From positions 1 through 32,585 of the forward strand of contig JAQBVK010000001.1 of the NCBI GenBank assembly GCA_027623585.1: DNA of 32,585 bases, read 5' to 3'. Of the stretch, positions 15,124 to 22,716 are shown in pieces. Under the pieces are notes generated by a model. That model searched no databases, had not been told where the DNA came from, and worked only from the letters and a program-made list of their open reading frames with translations. Positions within the stretch are counted from its first letter, which is position 1. Each line of letters starts with the position of its first letter. Origin of the DNA: Planctomycetota bacterium. Its GTDB lineage: Bacteria > Planctomycetota > UBA1135. A program made the position numbers and the translations under genes.

Positions 15124-16254
15124 TCAGCGTAAATCGCGGCGGTGATCGGGGGCGACCGGGACGGAACTCTTGAGCAAATCCTCGTAGCAGGCGCGCACGC
15201 GTTGCACGTAGTCGTGCAGACGCGGTAACCAATCGAGCGCCAGCGCCTGCGGGCCGTCGCAAAGCGCTTGATGCGGATCAGGATGCAGATCCACCAGCAC
15301 CATGCTCGCGCCGGTGAGAACGCCCTGGCCCGCAGCATGAAACATTTCCGGGATGCCGTCGGGCATGATGCGCAGGCGCCCCACGCTGTGGCTCGGATCC
15401 ACGCACACCGGCAGCCGCGTTTGCGCGCGCACCACCGGCACGTGCGCGAAGTCCACTAGATTGCGATGCGGATCGCCAAGGTGCGACTTCACCCCGCGCA
15501 GGCAGAACACGATGTTCGGTTGCCCCTCCGACGCGACGTACTCGACCGCGTTGAGCGATTCCTCGAGCGTGATGCCCATGCCGCGTTTGAACAGCACCGG
15601 CAGCACCTTCTGCTGCCCCGCCGCCTTCAACAGCTCGAAGTTCTGGGCGTTGCGCGTGCCGATCTGCAGCATCACCCCGGTCGCTTGGCCGCTGGCCTCC
15701 AGCGCCGCGCGAATCTCTTCCATGTGACGGATGTCGCATACCTCCATCGACACCACGCGGATGCCGTGTCGTCCTGCCGCTTCGAACACCCACGGCAAAC
15801 AATCCTTCCCCAATCCCTGAAAGTCATAGGGTGAAGTACGCGGCTTGTAGGCGCCCATCCGCGTCGTGCGCAGGCCCATCGCCGCCACCGCGCGCATCGT
15901 CGCGTCCACGTGCTCGAGGGTGTCCACCGCGCACAACCCCGCGCACAGCACCACTTCGCTCTCGTCGAAGCGCACGTCGTTGTAAGTGAAGCCCACTTCG
16001 GCTTCGGTCGCGCCGTGCCGCCCGATCAGCCGGTACTTCTGCGACACGCGCACCACGCGCCGCACCGCCGGAAGATCCGCGAATAGCCGCTCCGGCACCT
16101 TCTGCGTGTCCCCCACCAGATGCACCTCAATCACTTCGCCGCCGGCGCCGCTGAAGCGATGCACGCGCGGCGACACGCCCTCGAAGCGCAGCGCCTGCTC
16201 GACCACGAAGTCGGCCGCCTCGCGCGGCGCGTTGGCCTTGAGGGTGATGATCAT
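15124..16254 (-). CDS. aroF: 3-deoxy-7-phosphoheptulonate (DAHP) synthase, AroF/AroA beta type
   Basis: The protein has 376 residues. It condenses phosphoenolpyruvate and erythrose 4-phosphate, the first step of the shikimate pathway. An N-terminal ferredoxin-like regulatory region (about 1-75, beginning MIITLKANAPREAADFVV) precedes the TIM barrel. Diagnostic motifs are LRTTRMGAYKPRTSPYDFQG, LQIGTRNAQNFELLKAAG, VLFKRGMGITLEE, FCLRGVKSHLGDPHRNLVD and VCVDPSHSVGR. The ATG overlaps the stop of the TyrA-chorismate mutase gene (ATGA), so the two are translated together and link entry to the pathway with the tyrosine branch. The C-terminus extends somewhat beyond the barrel. Confidence 0.93.
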   Translation of the reverse strand: MIITLKANAPREAADFVVEQALRFEGVSPRVHRFSGAGGEVIEVHLVGDTQKVPERLFADLPAVRRVVRVSQKYRLIGRHGATEAEVGFTYNDVRFDESEVVLCAGLCAVDTLEHVDATMRAVAAMGLRTTRMGAYKPRTSPYDFQGLGKDCLPWVFEAAGRHGIRVVSMEVCDIRHMEEIRAALEASGQATGVMLQIGTRNAQNFELLKAAGQQKVLPVLFKRGMGITLEESLNAVEYVASEGQPNIVFCLRGVKSHLGDPHRNLVDFAHVPVVRAQTRLPVCVDPSHSVGRLRIMPDGIPEMFHAAGQGVLTGASMVLVDLHPDPHQALCDGPQALALDWLPRLHDYVQRVRACYEDLLKSSVPVAPDHRRDLR

Positions 16255-17327
16255 GAAGCGTTTCTCGCCTGATGCGAGCGGGAGAGGTTCATCACCGAGC
16301 GGAAGATCTCCGCCACGGCTTCCGGATCGAGACCGAGCGCGGCGGCGCCTTCGCGGCGGGCCGCCAACAATTCTTCCTCGCGTCGCGGATCCCGCACGCC
16401 GCGCCCGACCTCGGCCTTGGCGCGTCCGGCTCGCAGTGCGATTTCGGCGCGTTGCGCGAGCAGGCGCAACAACTCCTGATCCAATTCATCGATCCGCTCG
16501 CGTGCTGCGCGCAAGGGCGGCGGCGCATCGCTCAACTCGGCGAGCCGCAGCGCCTCGCCCTCCTCGTGTGCGCGCTCTCCCGGCTCCGGCGGTGCGCGTA
16601 GCGCGGCGTCGGCGGATTGCAGCGCGTCGAGCAGCCGCGCGCGCGCTTCGTTCGCATAAGGATTCTCGCGATGCAAGCTCGCGTACAACTGCCCCGCATC
16701 CTCGCGCGCGCTGCGCACGGTGCGCGCGATGCCGCCCACCGAAGGCGGCGTCCATGCGCTCTCCAAATCGAAGCCGCAGTCGAGAAAACCCTTGGCCACG
16801 AAGAAGGCCAGTGCGTGCGAGTGCGCCATCGCGCGGTCGTGCTCCTCCGGGTCCATGCGCAGGGTTTCGCAACCGAGCGCGCGCCAGAACTCATCGGCGC
16901 GAGCCACCGCCGCTTCATGCCGCGCGCGCGGACACAGCACCACGCGTAGCGGACGCTCGCCGAGTGCCAGACTCACCGGTCCGAACAACGGATGCGTGGC
17001 CGCCCACGGCACCGCCGCGCCGAGCACGGCTTCGAGCGCCGCCGTCGGTCCGCTCTTCACCGAACCGACTTCGATCACGAGCGTCTCCGCAGCGAGATGC
17101 GGACGGAGTTCGCGCAGCGCGGCCTCCGTGTTGGGCACCGGCACGGCGAGCAGCACCGTCTTGGCGCCGCACACGGCTTCCTGCGCGCTCGCCGCTGCCA
17201 CAGCGTCGGGCATCCGCGCGCGCGGATCCCAAGCACGCACGCGCACGCCAGATTCCAGCAAGCGTTCCCCCACCGCGCAGCCGAAGCGGCCCCAGCCGAT
17301 CACCGCCACGGGGCCGAGGAAGTCCAT
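16251..17327 (-). CDS. tyrA: Bifunctional prephenate dehydrogenase / chorismate mutase (PDH-CM order)
   Basis: The protein has 358 residues from the ATG at 17327; a GTG at 17339 would add four. The N-terminal Rossmann fold has VAVIGWGRFG, and the prephenate dehydrogenase domain shows EVGSVKSG, HPLFGP and EEHDRAMAHSHALAFFVAKG. After a linker near residues 245-265, the C-terminal 90 residues are an AroQ-type chorismate mutase: ARERIDELDQELLRLLAQRA, EIALRAGRAK, then RREEELLAARR and IFRSVMNLSR. E. coli TyrA has the mutase first, so the order here is reversed. The enzyme would convert chorismate through prephenate to 4-hydroxyphenylpyruvate. The start is uncertain; I took the ATG because GAGAAG precedes it closely. 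Confidence 0.88.
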   Translation of the reverse strand: MDFLGPVAVIGWGRFGCAVGERLLESGVRVRAWDPRARMPDAVAAASAQEAVCGAKTVLLAVPVPNTEAALRELRPHLAAETLVIEVGSVKSGPTAALEAVLGAAVPWAATHPLFGPVSLALGERPLRVVLCPRARHEAAVARADEFWRALGCETLRMDPEEHDRAMAHSHALAFFVAKGFLDCGFDLESAWTPPSVGGIARTVRSAREDAGQLYASLHRENPYANEARARLLDALQSADAALRAPPEPGERAHEEGEALRLAELSDAPPPLRAARERIDELDQELLRLLAQRAEIALRAGRAKAEVGRGVRDPRREEELLAARREGAAALGLDPEAVAEIFRSVMNLSRSHQARNAS

Positions 17328-17370
17328 CGGGCTTCTCACCCTTCTTTATCGGCCAAAACCGCTCCTCGCC

Positions 17371-17376
17371 TAGAAT
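17371..17376 (+). promoter_or_regulatory. -10 box TAGAAT of the radical SAM gene
   Basis: TAGAAT lies 24 bases upstream of the GTG at 17401, leaving a predicted leader of under 20 bases. No clear -35 is seen at 16-18 bases. It lies in the short divergent gap with tyrA. Confidence 0.4.
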
Positions 17377-17400
17377 GGACTCGTCCAAGGGCCAAAAGCC

Positions 17401-18279
17401 GTGCTGAAGTACGAAGGCACTCTCTACCGGCCGCCCTCCGAGGCGGATTCGCTGATCCTGCAGGCCACGATCGGTTGCTCGTGGAACCGCTGCAGCTTCT
17501 GCGCGATGTACCGCGACAAGAAGTTCCGGGTGCGGCCGCTGGAAGAGTTGAAGGCGGAGATCGCGCGCGTGGACGACGCCTTCGGCGCGCCGGCCAAGGT
17601 CTTCCTCGCCGACGGCGACGCGCTGATCGCGAAGGCATCCTTCCTGGAAGCTTTGCTCGATCACCTGCGCGCGACCTGGCCGAGCCTACGCCGCGTTTCC
17701 TGTTACGCCTCGCCGCAAGCGCTGCAAGTTCGCAGCGTTGACGAAATGGCGCGGCTCAAGAACAAGGGCTTGGGCCTGTACTACCTCGGCATCGAGTCCG
17801 GGGATGACGAGGTGTTACAGCAACTCGACAAGGGCGTCGACGGCGCCGAAATGACGCGCGTCGCGCTCAAGGCGCAGGAAGCGGGAGTCAAACTCTCCAC
17901 CATGATCCTGCTCGGCGCCGGTGGACGCGCGCGTTCGCGCGAGCACGCGCTGGCTTCGGCCGCGGTCGTCAACGCGATCCAGCCGCGCTTCGTCTCCACT
18001 CTGGTGATGACGCCGGTCGAAGGCACCCCGCTCGCCGAGCAGGACGCGCGCGGCGAAATGGATCACCTCGACCCGATCGAACTCGCCGCCGAGTTGCGCG
18101 TCTTCCTCGGCGCGCTCGACTGCCGTGGCACCATCTTCCGCAGCAACCACGCCAGCAACTGGCTGGCATTGGCCGGCACCCTGCCCAAGGATCAACCCGC
18201 GCTGCTCGCCGGCCTCGACCGCGTGCTCGCCTCTCCCGAAGCCGTGCAGTTTCGCCCCGCCTGGGCGCGCGGGCTGTAA
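17401..18279 (+). CDS. Radical SAM protein with CX4CX2C cluster motif
   Basis: The protein has 292 residues and begins at GTG with MLKYEGTLYRPPSEADS. The 4Fe-4S motif GCSWNRCSFCAMYR (Cys26, Cys31, Cys34) has one more residue than the classical CX3CX2C, as known in a widespread subgroup of Elp3/HemN-like radical SAM proteins. The SAM-binding region includes FLADGDALI and YYLGIESGDDEVLQQLDKG, and GAGGRARSREHA follows. The C-terminal part is helical, with no second Cys cluster, so there is no sign of auxiliary clusters or a B12 domain. The substrate is unknown. It ends 17 bases from the convergent Rrf2 gene. Confidence 0.85.
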   Translation: MLKYEGTLYRPPSEADSLILQATIGCSWNRCSFCAMYRDKKFRVRPLEELKAEIARVDDAFGAPAKVFLADGDALIAKASFLEALLDHLRATWPSLRRVSCYASPQALQVRSVDEMARLKNKGLGLYYLGIESGDDEVLQQLDKGVDGAEMTRVALKAQEAGVKLSTMILLGAGGRARSREHALASAAVVNAIQPRFVSTLVMTPVEGTPLAEQDARGEMDHLDPIELAAELRVFLGALDCRGTIFRSNHASNWLALAGTLPKDQPALLAGLDRVLASPEAVQFRPAWARGL

Positions 18280-18296
18280 TCGGTTACACGGAGCCC

Positions 18297-18818
18297 TCAG
18301 CGCTTCGCGTTCTTGCGGCCTTGGCTGCCGCTCGACTTGGTGGCGCGAAAGGATTTGCGCTTCTCGGGCTTCTTGAGCTCGTCGGGATAGATCGGGCGCA
18401 GGCCGTGCACCTGGTAGGCAACCCGGAATTCTTCGAGCGTGGTGCCGTGCAGCACGCGGTCCACTTCTTCGCGCACCTTGACCAGCTTGTCGTGCATCGG
18501 GCAAGGATTGCCCATGCCGCAGGTGCCGGCGCCGAAAGGGCACTCGTTGCTGAGGTTCTCGCGCTCGAAAAGCGTGAAGATTTCGAACACGCGGATCTCG
18601 CGCGGATGCCGCGAGAGGCGGAAACCGCCGCCGGGTCCGCGCGAACCAATCACAAATCCCGCCTGCGACAGCGTGGTCAGGATCTTGCCCACGAAGGGCC
18701 GCGCCAGCCGACGGTTGTCGGCGATGTCGATCGCGGAGAGACGCGTCTCTTCGCCGTCATAAACTTCGGCCAACCGCGTCATGGCGGCGATGGCGGTTTC
18801 GGTGGCTTTGCCGTACAT
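18297..18818 (-). CDS. Rrf2-family Fe-S transcriptional regulator
   Basis: The protein has 173 residues. The N-terminal winged helix covers about 1-80, with the family segment LARPFVGKILTTLSQAGFV and the wing GSRGPGGGFRLSR. Three Cys (93, 100, 106; spacing CX6CX5C, in ECPFGAGTCGMGNPCP) match the cluster-binding region of IscR and NsrR types, which sense iron-sulfur status or nitric oxide. The spacing is not identical to either. A very basic tail (KKPEKRKSF..., RKNAKR) may add DNA contacts. The gene lies 68 bases downstream of the respiratory operon on the same strand and has its own promoter. Regulation of the oxidase or of NO defence is a reasonable guess, given the nnrS remnant nearby. Confidence 0.88.
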   Translation of the reverse strand: MYGKATETAIAAMTRLAEVYDGEETRLSAIDIADNRRLARPFVGKILTTLSQAGFVIGSRGPGGGFRLSRHPREIRVFEIFTLFERENLSNECPFGAGTCGMGNPCPMHDKLVKVREEVDRVLHGTTLEEFRVAYQVHGLRPIYPDELKKPEKRKSFRATKSSGSQGRKNAKR

Positions 18819-18842
18819 CGGGTCTCCGTGCTCTCAGAACAG

Positions 18843-18871
18843 AAAGTAGACGGTTCTGGCGATAATATCAA
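18843..18871 (-). promoter_or_regulatory. Promoter of the Rrf2 gene with overlapping palindrome
   Basis: On the minus strand TTGATA (18871-18866), a 17-bp spacer and TACTTT (18848-18843) form a good sigma70-like promoter. The leader is about 20 bases, with GGAG 8 bases before the ATG at 18818. A perfect odd palindrome GATAATATC (18861-18869) overlaps the -35 and could be an operator, possibly for the Rrf2 protein itself. Confidence 0.5.
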
Positions 18872-18886
18872 GACCTTTGGATCGGT

Positions 18887-19801
18887 TTATCCGCCGAAGC
18901 CGCCCGGAAGGAATGGGGTGCCTGGACCCTCTTCCGGAAACAGGACGTCGGCGTGGACGGCCACGGCCACCAGGATCAGCGCCAGAGCGATCATGCTCGC
19001 TAAGGTCCAACGCGCCAGGGTGCGCTCGCGGCCCCAGTCCCCCGCGTGGGCCCAATAGGCGAGCAGGGCGAAGGGCGGGATCAGCGACCAGAAGGCCATC
19101 GCCCGCTTCCTGTGGGCCAGGAAATCGCGGATGGCGACCAATTGGTAGCCGAGGCACGCGGCGACCGAGAGTCCGGCCAGCCCGAGAGAGGCCGGGCCGA
19201 GCGCCGTTGTCGCAGGCTGATCGACCCGGGTCAGAAAGAGGTCGAGCAGGATCACCGCCCACACCCCGGCCAAGAAGTGCCAATAGAGGGCGTTGCTGCG
19301 TGCGGTCCCGGCGGCGCTCTGCGAGCCCGCGCTGGCGCGCTGAAGCGCGACACCCATCCAGACCATGCCGCCGATCACGTGCAGCGCGTGCAGCAACGTC
19401 AGCAGGTAGAAGTTGAATTCATAGAAGGAGATGCGCGCGCCGCGCGGACGACCGCTGAGCAGAACGCTCCAGTTCCAAGTCTGGCCGGCGAGGAAGAGCA
19501 GGGAACAGACGCTCGCCGCGAGCAAGGCGTTGCGCGCGGCTTTCCCGCCAGAAGCCGAGGCGATGCGCGCGGCGCGCTCGGCGAAGAAGGACAGAAACGC
19601 GAGCAGCGCGGTCGTCAGCCAAACGCCGGGCGGCAAAGCGGGAACATTCTCCGACCAGTTGGTGGCCTGATCGCGAAAGAACCAGGTCGCGACCACGGTT
19701 GCCGCAAACAACACGGACAAGGCGACCAGGAACAGCAGTAAACCGAAGGAGCCGACTCCCGTTGCGGGGGAGCCGGCTCTTGCGGGTTTGAGTTCGCTCA
19801 C
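18887..19801 (-). CDS. Second cytochrome c oxidase subunit III-like protein with extra helices
   Basis: The protein has 304 residues from a GTG at 19801, placed immediately after the stop of the subunit IV gene. It has five subunit III-like helices with family motifs, FYLLTLLHALHVIGGMVWMG (about 130-150) and ALYWHFLAGVWAVILLDLFL, followed by three further helices up to the end. The extension is not usual for subunit III. It is the last gene of the ACIII-oxidase operon, which already has a normal coxC. It may be an extra oxidase subunit, an assembly factor or a partner for another complex. The GTG start is inferred from the junction and the absence of a better start. Confidence 0.75.
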   Translation of the reverse strand: MSELKPARAGSPATGVGSFGLLLFLVALSVLFAATVVATWFFRDQATNWSENVPALPPGVWLTTALLAFLSFFAERAARIASASGGKAARNALLAASVCSLLFLAGQTWNWSVLLSGRPRGARISFYEFNFYLLTLLHALHVIGGMVWMGVALQRASAGSQSAAGTARSNALYWHFLAGVWAVILLDLFLTRVDQPATTALGPASLGLAGLSVAACLGYQLVAIRDFLAHRKRAMAFWSLIPPFALLAYWAHAGDWGRERTLARWTLASMIALALILVAVAVHADVLFPEEGPGTPFLPGGFGG

Positions 19802-19803
19802 TA

Positions 19804-20160
19804 CTACGGCTGAATTTGATCGGCTCGGTAGGCGTCCACGTTGGCTTGGTACTGGCCGAGGTCGAGTACGCCGAAGGCGAGGAACAAACCCAACAGCATC
19901 ACCGCAAACAGGAAGATCATGCCGTTGAACTTCCGATCCCAGTAGAGGTGCATGAAGATCAGGCACACGATGCTTGCCTTGACGGTGGCAATCAGCATCG
20001 CGACCGCGAGGTCGAAGCCGTGCAGATCCATCTTGCCGGTGACGACCGTGAGCCCGGTCAGTCCGAGCAGGACGATCAGCACTGTCGCGAGCAGGCCGAG
20101 CGAGACGACGTGCGGGCCTTTGTGCTCGCAGTGTTCTTCGTGAGAGTCGTGATTGCTCAT
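19804..20160 (-). CDS. coxD: Cytochrome c oxidase subunit IV (prokaryotic, CyoD/COX4 type)
   Basis: The protein has 118 residues. After a His/Glu-rich N-terminus (MSNHDSHEEHCEHKG) come three transmembrane helices: VSLGLLATVLIVLLGLTGL, then LAVAMLIATVKASIVCLIFMHL with the typical KAxIVxxxFMHL motif, and GMIFLFAVMLLGLFLAFGV. This matches the small prokaryotic subunit IV that stabilises heme-copper oxidases. It lies between coxC (10-base gap) and the second subunit III gene (2-base gap). Confidence 0.88.
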   Translation of the reverse strand: MSNHDSHEEHCEHKGPHVVSLGLLATVLIVLLGLTGLTVVTGKMDLHGFDLAVAMLIATVKASIVCLIFMHLYWDRKFNGMIFLFAVMLLGLFLAFGVLDLGQYQANVDAYRADQIQP

Positions 20161-20170
20161 CGCAAGTCTG

Positions 20171-20932
20171 CTACCGGATCAGGTAGAGGAGCGGGAAGAG
20201 GAAAATCCACACCAAGTCAACCAAGTGCCAGTAAAGGGCGCCGAGGTCCACCGGCGTGTAGTACTCAGGCGTGATCTTTCGTCTGAGGACCTTGATCAAG
20301 ATCAAAGTCAGCAGCACCATGCCGGCTAGCACGTGGATGCCGTGGAGGCCGGTCAGGCAGAAGTAGATCGCGAAAAAGATGCTGACGTCGCGGCGCTGAT
20401 CGTTGGACAAGTCCTTGACTGCCGCCACGCCGGCCTCGGGCACGCCCTCGTTCCAGGCGTGACTGTGTTCCTTCACCGCATCCAGAATCATGAATTGGTT
20501 GTGCTTGAAGATGGAGTGCTCCGCTCCGCCCCACAACAATCCCTCGTGATATTTGTGCGAGTACTCCTTGTACTTGATGCCCATGAAGGTCGCGGCGCAG
20601 AGCAGCGTGATGATCAAGTTCATGATCAGCAGCTTGCGCTGGCCGAGCTGCGCGTTGCGCACGCCCCACGCGACCGTGAAGGACGAGAGCAACAGCACGG
20701 CGGTGTTCGCCGCGCCGAGGTTGGTGTCGAGGTAGTTCGACGCGTAGGCAAAAACCTCCGGATGCAGCGAGCGGTACGACGTGTAGGCGACGAACAGCGC
20801 GCTGAAGAACAGCACCTCCGTGAGCAGGAATACCCACAGACCCAACTTCGCGGAGTCGAATTGCTGCTCCGAGGTCTCGAAGTGGTGCTGGAGGTGCGCG
20901 GGGCCGTGGTGGGCGTGAGCGGTGGCAGTCAT
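20171..20932 (-). CDS. coxC: Cytochrome c oxidase subunit III
   Basis: The protein has 253 residues. After a His-rich N-terminus are helices with canonical subunit III motifs: KLGLWVFLLTEVLFFSALFV, then LTGLHGIHVLAGMVLL and ALYWHLVDLVWIFLFPLLYL. The family contributes to proton uptake and oxidase stability. A loop insertion (about residues 120-170, with YHEGLLWGGAEHS and other His) separates the middle helices. The gene begins 10 bases after coxA. Confidence 0.95.
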   Translation of the reverse strand: MTATAHAHHGPAHLQHHFETSEQQFDSAKLGLWVFLLTEVLFFSALFVAYTSYRSLHPEVFAYASNYLDTNLGAANTAVLLLSSFTVAWGVRNAQLGQRKLLIMNLIITLLCAATFMGIKYKEYSHKYHEGLLWGGAEHSIFKHNQFMILDAVKEHSHAWNEGVPEAGVAAVKDLSNDQRRDVSIFFAIYFCLTGLHGIHVLAGMVLLTLILIKVLRRKITPEYYTPVDLGALYWHLVDLVWIFLFPLLYLIR

Positions 20933-20942
20933 CGCGCGGCTC

Positions 20943-22703
20943 CTACGGATGGAGGTTGGTGTGAGCGACTCCAGCCTTCAGCGAGGCTCGGTAGTCGTAC
21001 ATGTTCGGATCGGAGGCCATCGGCTTGGCCGGCACGAATCCGTCTAGCTCGTTCTTGTATTCGACCAAGCTCACGTCGTAGGGGTCGCCGACTTCCGGCG
21101 GATCGCCCTCGAAGTTGTGCTCGGGCGGCGGACTCTCCGTCATCCACTCGAGCGTGACTCCGCCCCACGGGTTGGCAGGTGCCGGCCGGCCGCGCGTGAT
21201 CGCCTGAATCACCGCGATCAGAGTCAGGACCATGCCGACCAGGATGAACGCCGCGCCGATCGAAGACCACCAGTTGTACACCGCGAACTCCGGGTCGTAA
21301 TCGAAGTAACGTCGCGGCATGCCCTTGGTCCCAGCCACGAACTGCGGCAAGAAGGTCAGGTTGAAGCCGATGAAGTTAAGCGCCCAAGTGATGCGGCCCA
21401 ACTTCTCGCTGGCCATGCGGCCGTACATCTTGGGCATCCAGTAGTAGATGCCGCCGATGAAGGCGAAGATCGCAGAGCCCACCATCACGAAGTGGAAGTG
21501 CGCGACCACGAAGTAAGTGTCGTGCAGGTGGATGTCCACGCCCATCGTGGACAGGAACAGACCGGTGAGACCGCCCACGCCGAACAGCCAGATGATGCTC
21601 AGCGCGTAGAGCATCGGCGTGGCGAAGGAGATCGATCCTTTGTAGAGCGTGCAGACCCAGTTGAAGACCTTGATCGCCGATGGGATCGCCACCGCAAAGG
21701 TCAAGAACGAGAAGATCGTGCTCATCAAGGGCGATTGCCCGGAGAGGAACATGTGGTGACCCCAGACGATGAAGGAGATCACCGCGATCGCCAGCGAGGA
21801 CATCGCGATCGACTTGTAGCCGAAGATCGGCTTGCGGCTGAAGGTGCCGATCAGTTCGGACATCACCCCCATCGCCGGCAAGATCATGATGTACACCGCC
21901 GGGTGCGAATAGAACCAGAACAGGTGTTGGAAGAACACCGGGTCGCCGCCCAGCTCCGGCGTGAAGATGCCGATCTGCATGGTGTATTCCACCAACAACA
22001 GCAGCATCGAGATGCCGATCACCGGCGTGGCGAGGATCTGCAACACCGCGGTGGCGTAGATCGCCCACAAGAACAGCGGCATCTTGAACCAGATCATGCC
22101 TGGCGGTCGCAACTTGTGGATCGTCACCACGAAGTTGAGGCCGGTGAAGATCGAGGAGAAGCCGAGGATGAAGGTGCCCAGCGTGGCGAAGATCACCGCC
22201 TTGCCGGCGCTGCCCGTGCTATAGGTCGGGTAGAAGGTCCAACCGGTGTCGAGGCCGCCGACCGTGAAGGTCAGGATGAAGCAAATCGCGCCGAGGATCC
22301 AGAGGTGGAAACTGAAACGGTTCAGCCTGGGAAAGGCCACGTCCTTGGCGCCGAGCATGATCGGCAGCACGAAGTTACCGAGCGCGGCTGGGATGCCGGG
22401 AATGATGACCAGGAAGATCATCACCGCGCCGTGAACCGTGAACATACGGTTGTAGGCGTCCATCTTGGCGAGCGCCGTGGCGGCGGGGATCAGTTCCGGA
22501 TCCCAGATGTTGGTGTCCGGCGTCGCCAGATTCCATCGGATCATCATTGCGAAGAATCCGCCGAAGGCGAACATCGCGAAGACTCCCCAGAGGTACATGA
22601 GCCCGAGCCGCTTGTGGTCGATGGTCCAGAACCAGGACCACCAGCCTTTCTGGGCGTTCAGGTAGTTGGTGCGCTGCAGCGCGTTGGAGGCGGGGAAAAT
22701 CAT
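20943..22703 (-). CDS. coxA: Cytochrome c oxidase subunit I, A2-type heme-copper oxidase
   Basis: The protein has 586 residues with about 12 or more helices. Heme and copper ligands are His91 (FTVHGAV), His267 with Tyr271 (the cross-linked pair in SHPAVY), His316-His317 (VWGHHMF) and the His residues in HLHDTYFVVAHFHFV. The D-channel entry Asp121 is in GAKDVAFPRLN. The usual Glu of A1 oxidases is replaced by the Tyr-Ser pair (FYSHPAVYIMILP, residues 265-266), which defines subtype A2. It reduces oxygen to water and pumps protons. A GGAG lies 8 bases before the ATG. The cytoplasmic C-terminal tail (last 80 residues or so) is long. Confidence 0.97.
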   Translation of the reverse strand: MIFPASNALQRTNYLNAQKGWWSWFWTIDHKRLGLMYLWGVFAMFAFGGFFAMMIRWNLATPDTNIWDPELIPAATALAKMDAYNRMFTVHGAVMIFLVIIPGIPAALGNFVLPIMLGAKDVAFPRLNRFSFHLWILGAICFILTFTVGGLDTGWTFYPTYSTGSAGKAVIFATLGTFILGFSSIFTGLNFVVTIHKLRPPGMIWFKMPLFLWAIYATAVLQILATPVIGISMLLLLVEYTMQIGIFTPELGGDPVFFQHLFWFYSHPAVYIMILPAMGVMSELIGTFSRKPIFGYKSIAMSSLAIAVISFIVWGHHMFLSGQSPLMSTIFSFLTFAVAIPSAIKVFNWVCTLYKGSISFATPMLYALSIIWLFGVGGLTGLFLSTMGVDIHLHDTYFVVAHFHFVMVGSAIFAFIGGIYYWMPKMYGRMASEKLGRITWALNFIGFNLTFLPQFVAGTKGMPRRYFDYDPEFAVYNWWSSIGAAFILVGMVLTLIAVIQAITRGRPAPANPWGGVTLEWMTESPPPEHNFEGDPPEVGDPYDVSLVEYKNELDGFVPAKPMASDPNMYDYRASLKAGVAHTNLHP

Positions 22704-22716
22704 CGGGGTCTCCGCG

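Noticed and set aside
18279..18297. Terminator between the radical SAM gene and the Rrf2 gene
   Set aside because: The 17-base gap contains no convincing hairpin or T-run.
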